Source of the DNA: Sulfurimonas sp. HSL3-2 | GTDB lineage: Bacteria; Campylobacterota; Campylobacteria; Campylobacterales; Sulfurimonadaceae | DNA length: 64,000 nucleotides | Assembly: GCF_039645965.1 (NCBI RefSeq) | Contig: NZ_CP147917.1 | Coordinates: 248,001-312,000, forward strand | Direction of reading: 5' to 3' | Part shown: positions 25,265-33,429 of the stretch, in pieces | Position numbering within the stretch: position 1 is the first letter of the stretch | Layout of the letters: each line of letters begins with the position of its first letter | The notes under the pieces: generated by a model | What the model was told of the DNA's origin: nothing | Databases searched by the model: none | Seen by the model: the letters and a program-made list of their open reading frames with translations, nothing else | Position numbers and translations under genes: made by a program

Positions 25265-27163
25265 ATGAATATACTACTGCTAAATGATAATCCGGTTGTC
25301 AGTAAACTTGTTACGTTAAGTGCTCAAAAAACTGGTAACGAGATCGAGATAATAAATAATACAGATGATATCCAAAATAACGAATATGACCTTGTTATAA
25401 TCGATGAAACAATCTATTCTCCGGAACTTATGGATGCATTAAAAGAGAAGGTATCTTATAAGCGTTCTATGTATATGGTCTCTAGAGGATCGGAGAGTAT
25501 TGAAGGATTTGACAATGAGGTGAAAAAACCGTTTTTACCTACAGATTTAGTAGAAATGTTCAGTCTTATCTCAAATAGTCTTACTCAGCCGGAGCCACAA
25601 AGCAGTGATGATATAGATATGGATTTGGATCTAGATAATATCGACTTGGATAATATTGATTTAGATAAAGAACTTTCTTTCGAAGCTGAAGGAGAGGGTC
25701 TTGATGAATTAGATGATGATCTTGATCTTGAAAACTTGGAACTTGGCGATGATGAATTAGACCTCGGTAAGCTCGATATGAACACAGATGAACTTGAAGA
25801 TGAAGAGATGGACGATTTGGAACTGGAGAGTGAAGAGCTTTCAGATGAGGAACTCACAGGCTCTATACTTGACCATGATGAAGTGCAAGAGGTGAAGAAC
25901 CTTTTGGATGAAACAGAATCGGATGAAATAGAAGAAGATGCTGAACTTGGGGAACTAGATGATGAGTTCGATCTAGATGACCTTGAGTTGGATGAAGATA
26001 AAGCATTAGAACCTCTTGCAGATCAAGAGATCGAAGAGCTGGATGACCTTGAACTGGATGAAGATTTCAATCTTGACGATCTGGATCTAGGTGAGGATTT
26101 CAAAGTAGTCTCTACCACCGATCAGGACAGATCACCGGATATCGAAGAGACACCTTCAGAGCTAGAAGCAGATGAACTCGATGATGAATTAAGTGATGAA
26201 TTGAATCTAGATGAGTTAGACCTGAATGAAGAAGATCAGGCTTCTGAGACAGTAGCAGAAGAAAACGAAACTGCAGATGAACTTGGTGAGATGAGCGATG
26301 AGCTGAATCTGGATGATCTGGACTTAGGTGAAGAGAATGAACTTGAACTTTCAGATGAAGATGAACTTGATGATGAATTGACGGCGATAGACGAAGAAGA
26401 AACTATGGAAGATCATGAAGATACAGATGCAGGTGAAGAACTGGATAAACTTGATGATGAGTTGAGCGATGAACTAAATCTTGATGACTTAGATTTAGGT
26501 GATGATGAAGACTTCCAACCGCAACATGATGATACTGACATAACTGAAGCATTGGATCAACTTGAACTAGATGAGTTAGAACCTACTGAAGATGAGACGC
26601 CTCAAGAAGAGGAGATGCTTGAAGAGGATGAAGCTGCAGAAGAGTTCATGGAAGAGTCCGACTTTGATGACATGGAAGAAGAAAGTGAACCAAATGAGCC
26701 TGAACTCTCAGATGAACTTGACATTTCAGAAGATGAGGAACTTGGATTAGATGAACTGGAAAATGAGATCGCGACGGCAGTAAATGATCTGACAGAAGAA
26801 GATTTAGAGCAGGAGATAGATTTGGATTTAGATGCAGATGATTTGAGTGAACTTTCGAACTTGGATGAGAAAGCGCTTAAAATCGCTCTTGGCGAAGAAG
26901 TAGAAGGTGATCTAGAGACAGAACCTGAAGAGGAGATCGTGATCGAGCCTCAAGAGGAAGAGATCGAAGATGAGATCGCGGAGACAAGTCCTGTAGAAGC
27001 TGATGGAAAGAGAGAAGATATAGAGATAGAAAAATCAGCTAACGAGGGTGTAGAAGCATTAAAGTCACTCTTAAAAGCCTTAAGTAACGATGATATAGCA
27101 GCCTCATTAAAAGGTGCTAATATAACTATAAACATTTCATTTGGAGATAAAGTTGAAAAGTAG
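25265..27163 (+). CDS. Highly acidic repetitive protein with receiver-like N-terminal domain
   Basis: 632 residues. Residues 1-110 alternate strands and helices like a response-regulator receiver (MNILLLNDNPVVSKLV, then YDLVIIDETIYS and KKPFLPTDLVEMF), but the phospho-acceptor pattern is not complete. Residues about 115-590 are mostly Asp, Glu and Leu, with near-repeats of SDELNLDDLDLG at about 308, 343 and 400 and related units at 232 and 265. The last 35 residues (VEALKSLLKALSNDDIA onward) are a compact conserved-looking tail. C. jejuni has a 'highly acidic protein' at this position between fliR and gmk. The function is unknown. Confidence 0.8.
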   Translation: MNILLLNDNPVVSKLVTLSAQKTGNEIEIINNTDDIQNNEYDLVIIDETIYSPELMDALKEKVSYKRSMYMVSRGSESIEGFDNEVKKPFLPTDLVEMFSLISNSLTQPEPQSSDDIDMDLDLDNIDLDNIDLDKELSFEAEGEGLDELDDDLDLENLELGDDELDLGKLDMNTDELEDEEMDDLELESEELSDEELTGSILDHDEVQEVKNLLDETESDEIEEDAELGELDDEFDLDDLELDEDKALEPLADQEIEELDDLELDEDFNLDDLDLGEDFKVVSTTDQDRSPDIEETPSELEADELDDELSDELNLDELDLNEEDQASETVAEENETADELGEMSDELNLDDLDLGEENELELSDEDELDDELTAIDEEETMEDHEDTDAGEELDKLDDELSDELNLDDLDLGDDEDFQPQHDDTDITEALDQLELDELEPTEDETPQEEEMLEEDEAAEEFMEESDFDDMEEESEPNEPELSDELDISEDEELGLDELENEIATAVNDLTEEDLEQEIDLDLDADDLSELSNLDEKALKIALGEEVEGDLETEPEEEIVIEPQEEEIEDEIAETSPVEADGKREDIEIEKSANEGVEALKSLLKALSNDDIAASLKGANITINISFGDKVEK

Positions 27164-27767
27164 TGGTGCCATTTTAGTTCTTTCGGGTCCAAGCGGAGCC
27201 GGAAAAAGTTCTTTGATCAAGAAAGTTTCAGAAGAGATAGGAGCGTATTATTTTTCTATCTCTACCACTACCAGAGCGATGCGCGAGGGTGAGGTAAACG
27301 GTGTCGATTATCATTTCGTGACACTTGAAGAGTTTAAAAAAGATATAGAAGAGGAGCAGTTTTTAGAACATGCGCTTGTCCACGGAAACTACTACGGGAC
27401 ATCTGTAAAGCCTGTCAAAGAAGCATTGAAGGCAGGGAAGTTGGTACTGTTTGATATTGATGTTCAAGGAAATATGTCTGTTAAAAACAGATTTGGAGAT
27501 ATCGCGACATCTGTGTTTATTACGACCCCGAGTCTAAAAGAGCTTGAGCGCAGACTGCGCTTTAGAGGTACGGACAGTGAAGAGATCATTCAAAACCGTA
27601 TAAGTATGGCAAAACGTGAGGTTCAGCGTATCTCTGAGTATGAATTTTTTATTGTCAATGACGATTTAGACAAAGCCGCAAAACATCTGATTACTATCGC
27701 CAAAGCTGCAAGACTGAAAATCCCTACTACAGAGATCAATAAGTTTATAATTGATTGGGAAAACTAA
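27153..27767 (+). CDS. gmk: Guanylate kinase
   Basis: 204 residues from TTG 27153, chosen because GGAGATAAA lies just upstream and the product then begins MKSSGAILVLSGPSGAGKSS; a TTG at 27141 is in frame but has no site. P-loop GPSGAGKSS, STTTRAMREGEVNGVDYHFV for GMP, and DIDVQGNMSVK are visible. It converts GMP to GDP. It overlaps the end of the acidic-protein gene by 11 bp, so translation is likely coupled. Confidence 0.95.
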   Translation: MKSSGAILVLSGPSGAGKSSLIKKVSEEIGAYYFSISTTTRAMREGEVNGVDYHFVTLEEFKKDIEEEQFLEHALVHGNYYGTSVKPVKEALKAGKLVLFDIDVQGNMSVKNRFGDIATSVFITTPSLKELERRLRFRGTDSEEIIQNRISMAKREVQRISEYEFFIVNDDLDKAAKHLITIAKAARLKIPTTEINKFIIDWEN

Positions 27768-27843
27768 GGGCATATACAGCAAATCGTAGATATACTTCTG
27801 ATATTTAAAATATTGTGATATTATTGTGTTAAAAAGGAGTGTC

Positions 27844-28080
27844 ATGGGAATGCCTGGTGGATGGGAATGGATAATTATCCTTCTTGTAATTGTTATTTTA
27901 TTCGGTGGTAAGAAAATTCCAGAACTTGCAAAAGGTTTAGGAAAAGGTATAAAAAGTTTTAAAAATGAGATGAAAGATGAGCCGGAAACAGCATCTTCTG
28001 AAGAACCAAAAAAAGTTGAGACTGATACAAAAGTTTCAAGCACAGAAGAAACACCTTCATCAACTACAAAACAAGCATAA
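27844..28080 (+). CDS. tatA: Sec-independent (Tat) translocase subunit TatA
   Basis: 78 residues from the ATG at 27844, which has AAGGAG 4 bp upstream; an in-frame GTG at 27826 would start before that site. One short membrane helix (EWIIILLVIVILFGGKKIPE), an FGGKK hinge and an amphipathic helix (LAKGLGKGIKSFKNEMKDE) match TatA, followed by a Glu/Lys/Thr tail. It forms the Tat pore for folded proteins. Neighbours gmk and argS match C. jejuni. Confidence 0.93.
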   Translation: MGMPGGWEWIIILLVIVILFGGKKIPELAKGLGKGIKSFKNEMKDEPETASSEEPKKVETDTKVSSTEETPSSTTKQA

Positions 28081-28083
28081 GCA

Positions 28084-29685
28084 TTGAAACAACGAGTTGG
28101 ATCGCTTTTACGCGAAAAATTTGATCGAGACGTTGTTTTAGAAAAGCCTAAAGACAGAAGTTTTGGGCATTTTTCTACTCCAATAGCATTCTCTCTTGCA
28201 AAAGAACTACGTAAGTCGCCAATGGTGATAGCAGAAGAACTAAGTTCATCTTTCGGTGAAGATGAGATGTTTAGTTCTGTAGAATCTGTGCAGGGCTATA
28301 TCAACTTTCGTTTGAGTGAAACATTCTTAGATGAGTATGCTTCATGGGTTCTAAAAAATCAAGATAAATTTGGTACATCAGATAAAAAAGAGAAGATCCT
28401 TTTAGAGTTTGTAAGTGCAAACCCTACGGGTCCTTTACATATCGGTCACGCTCGCGGGGCAGTATATGGAGATACTCTTTTACGTCTTGGTCGTCACCTT
28501 GGTCATGATATAACAGCTGAATACTATGTAAACGATGCGGGTAATCAGATCGATCTTCTTGGTCTGTCTATCCAGCTTGAGGGAAGAGCGAATATCTTAA
28601 ACGAAGATATCGAGTGGCCTGAGAGTTTTTATCGCGGCGAATATATGACAGATCTCACAAAAGATGCTGTAGAAAAATTCGGTACAGAGATACTGACTGA
28701 CGAGTCCCGTCAAAAAGAGTTGGCACTTTGGGCAAAAGACAAAGTGATGGAACTTATCGTAAAAACATTGGCAGATACAAATATTCACTTTGACACTTTT
28801 GTAAACGAGTCCTCTTTATATGATGACTGGGACAGAGTCATGGCTAAGATGGGCGAAGGTATCTATAAAAAAGACGACAAGATGTTTATTGCCTCATCAG
28901 CTAAGGGTGATGATGCCGATAGAGTCGTTGTACGTGAAGATGGACGTCCGACATATCTTGCCGGAGATATCGTGTACCATAACCAGAAGTTTGAAAGAGG
29001 TTATGAACACTATATCAACATCTGGGGAGCAGATCACCACGGTTATATACCGCGTGTAAAAGCTGCCGTAGAGTTTTTAGGATATGACAGTTCAAAACTT
29101 GAAGTGCTTCTGTCTCAGATGGTAAGTCTCTTAAAAGACGGCGAGCCGTACAAGATGAGTAAACGTGCAGGCAATGTTATACTTATGAGTGATATCGTAG
29201 AAGAGATCGGTTCTGATGCTCTTAGATTCATCTTTGCTTCAAAAAAGAGCGATACTGCTTTAGAGTTTGATGTTGAAGAGTTTAAAAAGCAAGACAGCTC
29301 GAACCCTATCTACTATATTCAGTATGCTCATGCACGTATTAAGACTTTGATCTCTAAGAGTGATCTTTCAGCAGAAGATATAGAAAAAGCATCATTGAAA
29401 GGTCTAAGCAGTGATGCCGATTCTCTTTTATTCGAGGCGCTTTTACTGCCGGAGATCATTGAAGATGCTTTTAGTTCAAGACAAGTCCAAAAACTAACGG
29501 ATTATCTGAAGTCTCTTGCAGCGAAACTGCATAAATTCTATTATGACTGCAGGATCATAGGAACTGAAGATGAAGCAAAACTTCTAAAAGTTTTAGAGGT
29601 CGTTGCACTTTCGTTAAAAACAGGTATGAGTCTGCTTGGGATCGAAGCTAAGGACAGAATGGTCCGTGATGAGGAAGAGGCTTAA
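28084..29685 (+). CDS. argS: Arginyl-tRNA synthetase
   Basis: 533 residues from a TTG start 3 bp after tatA. The class I motifs are GPLHIGHARGAVYGD and YKMSKRAGNVI. The N-terminal additional domain that binds the tRNA D-loop is short and begins directly at the start. The C-terminal anticodon-binding helical bundle carries the LYxCRIIG-like YYDCRIIGTEDEAKLLKV end. An unusual start for an essential synthetase, but C. jejuni and relatives often use TTG. The stop codon lies inside a strong two-way terminator. Confidence 0.96.
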   Translation: MKQRVGSLLREKFDRDVVLEKPKDRSFGHFSTPIAFSLAKELRKSPMVIAEELSSSFGEDEMFSSVESVQGYINFRLSETFLDEYASWVLKNQDKFGTSDKKEKILLEFVSANPTGPLHIGHARGAVYGDTLLRLGRHLGHDITAEYYVNDAGNQIDLLGLSIQLEGRANILNEDIEWPESFYRGEYMTDLTKDAVEKFGTEILTDESRQKELALWAKDKVMELIVKTLADTNIHFDTFVNESSLYDDWDRVMAKMGEGIYKKDDKMFIASSAKGDDADRVVVREDGRPTYLAGDIVYHNQKFERGYEHYINIWGADHHGYIPRVKAAVEFLGYDSSKLEVLLSQMVSLLKDGEPYKMSKRAGNVILMSDIVEEIGSDALRFIFASKKSDTALEFDVEEFKKQDSSNPIYYIQYAHARIKTLISKSDLSAEDIEKASLKGLSSDADSLLFEALLLPEIIEDAFSSRQVQKLTDYLKSLAAKLHKFYYDCRIIGTEDEAKLLKVLEVVALSLKTGMSLLGIEAKDRMVRDEEEA

Positions 29686-29698
29686 TAAAAAGCCTCTT
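29675..29698. terminator. Bidirectional terminator between argS and the FlaC-like gene
   Basis: AAGAGGCTT and AAGCCTCTT form a 9 bp stem with a 6-base loop, followed by TT on the plus strand and preceded by A-rich sequence for the minus strand. It overlaps the argS stop and ends where the convergent flagellin-like gene ends. Confidence 0.7.
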
Positions 29699-30448
29699 TT
29701 AGCCTAGAAGTTGAGAAACTCTGGCTGCGTTAACACTCTTGGCATGAGCTTGTGCCATAAGTGAAGCATTTAACATCATGTTTTGCTGAGCAAAGTTTGC
29801 AGATTCTTTTGCAATATCCGCGTCATTCATCTGCGATTTAGCAGATGATAAAGAACCTATCTGAGTCAAGATAGAATCCGTTGAACTTTTTAAAGCATTA
29901 ACGGTAGACCCTACATCACTGCGCATACTATTTAAAATCTTCATAAAGTTTGAGATACTGTCAGGTGCGTTTAAATTCAGATTATCGACATTGATATCAG
30001 AGACATTTGTAGCTATGGTACTATTTCCAAGTGAAAACTCCATACTTCTGCCAAATATCGCCTGTCCGTTAAAAGATGCACTGTTTACGCTGTCTTGCAT
30101 GCTCGCTTTTATCGCATCTGCTCTCGTGTTTAGTGCAGCTTTTTCATCACTAGAAAGTGCAGCACTGTTAGATTTGACCGCAAGTACACTCAATTCCTCT
30201 GCATTTTTGGACAGACCCTGAAGGACTCCGTCGGCTATCTGCATTATGCTTGTCGCATCTGTCGCGTTTTGCAATCCTTGCGAGAGAGTACCGATATCGT
30301 TTCCGATAGAACTTGCTATAAGAGCAAGAGAAGCATCGTCAAGCTGTTCGTTTTTGGCAGTAGATATCTTATTTAAAGAACCTTCCGCACTCTTCTTATG
30401 CTCATTGATATATAATAAAGAGTTGTTTGTAGAACTATTTACCTGCAT
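29699..30448 (-). CDS. flaC: Short flagellin-like secreted protein, FlaC-type
   Basis: 249 residues, exactly the length I recall for C. jejuni FlaC. The N-terminal helix (SLNKISTAKN, then QNATDATSIMQIADGVLQGL) and the C-terminal helix (ANFAQQNMMLNASLMAQ, then ARVSQLLG) match flagellin D0/D1 parts, and there is no variable central domain. The segment SISNFMKILNSMRSDVGSTV parallels FlaC. FlaC is exported by the flagellar system and is not a filament protein. A good AAAGGAG site precedes the start. It could also be a minor filament flagellin. Confidence 0.65.
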   Translation of the reverse strand: MQVNSSTNNSLLYINEHKKSAEGSLNKISTAKNEQLDDASLALIASSIGNDIGTLSQGLQNATDATSIMQIADGVLQGLSKNAEELSVLAVKSNSAALSSDEKAALNTRADAIKASMQDSVNSASFNGQAIFGRSMEFSLGNSTIATNVSDINVDNLNLNAPDSISNFMKILNSMRSDVGSTVNALKSSTDSILTQIGSLSSAKSQMNDADIAKESANFAQQNMMLNASLMAQAHAKSVNAARVSQLLG

Positions 30449-30502
30449 GATAGAACTCCTTTACTGTATCTCTATGATAACTCTTTTTAACTAAAACTAT
30501 AT

Positions 30503-31204
30503 TTATTTTATTGTACTAATTATCTTCTTACTGCTTATCTGTGGAAACTGTTTGAAGACTTCATCGAGATACTCTTTTGGAACCTGTACCAAGATAGGGT
30601 CTTTGTTCGGATCAAGCCATTGTAAGATCTTCTGAAGATCCCCGTATCTCATAGATGTACACCCGGAAGTCGGATGGCCGGGTTCTTTTTGTACATGTAA
30701 AAATATACATGAACCTCTCCCTTTTACGGCATTAGCGTTATACTCGACAACGGCACCAATCTTGTATTGCTCATCATCACGTTTCATAAACTCAAAGCTG
30801 TCGGGTCTTTCTTTTTGCATATCTATGATCTTATTGTAAAAAGAAGATTTTACATCATCGACACATATTGTGGATGGAGTGCTTTTTATGTATGGAAGCA
30901 AAAAAACATTTTCGCCGTATCCAAAGCTGCGCGATATAGGAAATATCCCGGCAGGAGATTTACCGTCACCTTCATATTTTGACGGTTCGGCGCCTTTATG
31001 AATGAAATCTTTTTCCTTCACGCCCCAAGCCAATCCCGATCTTCCCAGATTGACATCGATGTTGCTAAAAACTGTTTTTGAACCTTCAAAACCGAAGAGT
31101 CTCGCCTTGCTTGAATTGAAATCATCTGCTATTACTAAAACGATCTGACGTGCCATGAGAGTGTTAAATTGAAGCAGTACAAAGATTAAGAATACTTTTA
31201 TCAT
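30503..31204 (-). CDS. L,D-transpeptidase (YkuD-type) family protein, exported
   Basis: 233 residues with a signal peptide (residues 1-18). The catalytic segment is SCIFLHVQKEPGHPTSGCTS, with the His and the Cys of the HxxxxSGC(T/S) motif. YkuD enzymes cross-link or trim peptidoglycan stem peptides in the periplasm; in Campylobacterota related proteins help set cell shape. Which reaction this one performs cannot be told. The gene is divergent from the GNAT gene, with about 48 bp between starts. Confidence 0.82.
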   Translation of the reverse strand: MIKVFLIFVLLQFNTLMARQIVLVIADDFNSSKARLFGFEGSKTVFSNIDVNLGRSGLAWGVKEKDFIHKGAEPSKYEGDGKSPAGIFPISRSFGYGENVFLLPYIKSTPSTICVDDVKSSFYNKIIDMQKERPDSFEFMKRDDEQYKIGAVVEYNANAVKGRGSCIFLHVQKEPGHPTSGCTSMRYGDLQKILQWLDPNKDPILVQVPKEYLDEVFKQFPQISSKKIISTIK

Positions 31205-31252
31205 AAAATATGATACTATTAGTAAGATTTAAATAATATAAAGTGCAAAATA

Positions 31253-31879
31253 ATGAAAAAAATTGATGTTAGAAAAGCCTCTAAGGATGATTCTAAGTTT
31301 TTAGCTTTATCAATGTTGAAGAGTTCTCGAGCGGGCAAGAAGATAGGTATATTTGACCTTATTTTTGATGTAGAGAACGATGATATATTATTGGAGAAAC
31401 TGGAGCAGCTTACCACTTCCGATATAAAGACATATTGCCATTATTCAAATTTTTTTATTGCAACTGTTGAAGGGAAGCATGTCGGCACATTATGTAACTA
31501 TGAACCCAGGATCGCAACACCGGAATTATTGAAAACAGCACTTGAGAAAATGGGTGTCAGTGAAGAGTATGAAGAACGCGCTTCCATGATCTCTCTTTGC
31601 GGGTTTGAGAGTGATAAAAGAACATGGATGCTGGACTTTTTAACAGAGCAGGATGGATTCGGCGGGCTGGTGATAATCAAAGAGCTTTTAAAGAAAAGTC
31701 TCTTAACTGCGAGTCTAAAGGGTTACCGCATTGTCCATACGATAGTCGAGATTGGTTCTGCCGATATCATGCTCGTGTATAAAAAACTCGGATTTAAAGT
31801 GATCGATGAAAAAAAATGCGAAGTCTTTAAAGAGAATTTTGGGCGCAGCGGAGTCGCTCTTTTAGAATTTCATCTGTAG
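31253..31879 (+). CDS. GNAT-family acetyltransferase
   Basis: 208 residues. It begins KKIDVRKASKDDSKFLALSM, as GNAT proteins do, with a FIATVEGKHVGTLCNYEPR strand pair and a C-terminal AELLVYKKLGFKV-like end (SADIMLVYKKLGFKVIDEKK). The acetyl-CoA loop is present in weak form. The substrate is unknown. Its TAG stop is in the same frame as the following antiporter, with no other stop between. Confidence 0.78.
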   Translation: MKKIDVRKASKDDSKFLALSMLKSSRAGKKIGIFDLIFDVENDDILLEKLEQLTTSDIKTYCHYSNFFIATVEGKHVGTLCNYEPRIATPELLKTALEKMGVSEEYEERASMISLCGFESDKRTWMLDFLTEQDGFGGLVIIKELLKKSLLTASLKGYRIVHTIVEIGSADIMLVYKKLGFKVIDEKKCEVFKENFGRSGVALLEFHL

Positions 31880-31888
31880 GATAATCAC

Positions 31889-33247
31889 ATAGATTACTTA
31901 AGTGTCCTTCCGCCTTTTGTAGCCATACTCTTGGCGCTGTTTACCAGAAGTGTTTTAGTATCGCTTTTTGGAGGCATCGTTTTAGGGCTATTTCTACTCA
32001 ATGACTTCTCTTTTGTAGATACTTTTTACGCTACTTTTACACTCTTTTTTACTCTACTGTCGCAAGCCTGGATATTAAAGACTCTTGGATTCGCACTTCT
32101 AGTCGGTTCCATAGTGATACTTATAGAAAACTCGGGCGGTATCGGCGGTTTTATCCATTTTGTACAAAAAAAACACTCTATCATCACTTCTGCACGTGCT
32201 TCACTATTGTTAGCCTATTTTATCGGAATACTGATATTTGTCGAGTCTTCGATAACTTCACTTATCGCAGGTACGGTAAGTCGTCCTTTGACGGACAGTC
32301 ACGGCGTGTCTCGGGCAAAGCTTGCTTTTGTTTGTGACTCTACATCCGCACCGGTATGCTCGCTTTTGGCGATAAACGGCTGGGGAGCACTTCTATTAGG
32401 ACTTATATCTACGCAGATACTAGCCGGTGTTTTAGTCGGTGAGAGTATAGATATCCTTTTAAAATCCATCGCATATAACTTTTACGCGATGAGCGCACTT
32501 GTTGTGACATTCTTGGTGATCTGGTTTAACATAGATATCGGACCGATGAAAAATGCAGTCGTCATTAACGACCCTACAAGACAGTATGGCTTTGGGAAGA
32601 TAGGCCATATGGTATATCCGATCATATTGATGGTCGTATTGGTCTTTCTCTTTTTATATATCACAGGAGACGGAAATATACTCAAAGGAAGCGGTTCGTC
32701 TTCAATATTTTATACCATGATCGTTACGACGCTTTTCTCTATTTTATATTATAAATTAGATGGGGTGATGAGCATAAAACGCGGTCTTTTTCTCTCATTT
32801 GAGGGCATTAAGAAGATGATACCAATCGCAACAATCCTACTTTTTGCATTTGCCATAGGAAATGTGACTGATGAACTCAAAACCGGGCTGTATCTGGCAT
32901 CATTTGCATCCAATATCTTATCGGTTCATTATCTGGCTTTGATAATATTTGTACTCTCATCCATCATGTCGTTTTCAACAGGAACCAGCTGGGGGACGTT
33001 TAGTATCATGACACCGATCGCCATACCGATGGCAGTGGCTATGGGAGCCGATATCCCCCTTGTCATAGGGGCTGTGATCTCCGGAGGAGTTTTTGGAGAC
33101 CACTGTTCACCTATCTCCGACACGACGATAATCTCTGCGATGGCCAGTGAATGTGATGTAGTAGAACATGTAAAAACGCAACTTCCGTATGCTCTGATAT
33201 CCGGTTTGGTAGCATCTGTAATGTTCGTGATCTTTTCTTACATGTAA
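31889..33247 (+). CDS. NhaC-family Na+/H+ antiporter, apparent ATA start
   Basis: 452 residues if started at ATA 31889, which follows TAGGAT by 6-7 bp and gives a normal NhaC N-terminus (DYLSVLPPFVAILLALFTRS). The first standard start in frame is TTG 31931, with no ribosome-binding site, and it would remove the conserved LPPFVAIL segment. Motifs FVESSITSLIAGTVSRP, CDSTSAPVCSLLAINGWG and GGVFGDHCSPISDTT identify the family. About 12 helices. The NhaC superfamily exchanges Na+ for H+ or organic ions; the substrate is unproven. It ends with TACATGTAA, encoding the last two residues and stop. Confidence 0.82.
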   Translation: MDYLSVLPPFVAILLALFTRSVLVSLFGGIVLGLFLLNDFSFVDTFYATFTLFFTLLSQAWILKTLGFALLVGSIVILIENSGGIGGFIHFVQKKHSIITSARASLLLAYFIGILIFVESSITSLIAGTVSRPLTDSHGVSRAKLAFVCDSTSAPVCSLLAINGWGALLLGLISTQILAGVLVGESIDILLKSIAYNFYAMSALVVTFLVIWFNIDIGPMKNAVVINDPTRQYGFGKIGHMVYPIILMVVLVFLFLYITGDGNILKGSGSSSIFYTMIVTTLFSILYYKLDGVMSIKRGLFLSFEGIKKMIPIATILLFAFAIGNVTDELKTGLYLASFASNILSVHYLALIIFVLSSIMSFSTGTSWGTFSIMTPIAIPMAVAMGADIPLVIGAVISGGVFGDHCSPISDTTIISAMASECDVVEHVKTQLPYALISGLVASVMFVIFSYM

Positions 33248-33292
33248 AATAGAGACTTAGATCGTTACTATAAGCAGTAAATGTGTAAATAG

Positions 33293-33320
33293 GTAACATT
33301 ACTAAATGTAACAATGTTAC
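33293..33320. promoter_or_regulatory. Clustered GTAACA/TGTTAC dyads upstream of icd
   Basis: GTAACATT at 33293-33300, then the perfect 13-base dyad GTAACAATGTTAC at 33308-33320, and a further TGTTAC half-site at 33387-33392 closer to the gene. The repeated element suggests a regulator-binding region before a central-metabolism gene. The regulator is unknown. The rest of 33248-33429 is A+T-rich and holds no gene I can see. Confidence 0.4.
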
Positions 33321-33429
33321 TTTATTACTCATTTTAATCAAATAAATATGAAAAAAATTCTAATTTCATTTAGATACATAAAACTATGTTACCATACTCC
33401 AATTTTAAAATCTGATATAGGAGACATAG

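Noticed and set aside
25585-25857. Serine-rich open frame on the minus strand, 90 codons
   Set aside because: It is the exact complement of the Asp/Glu repeat gene; GAT/GAA repeats read backwards give Ser codons. No ribosome site.
25900-26900. Regular near-repeats that look like a CRISPR or tandem array
   Set aside because: Repeat units vary at DNA level, keep the reading frame and have no spacers; they are protein-level repeats.
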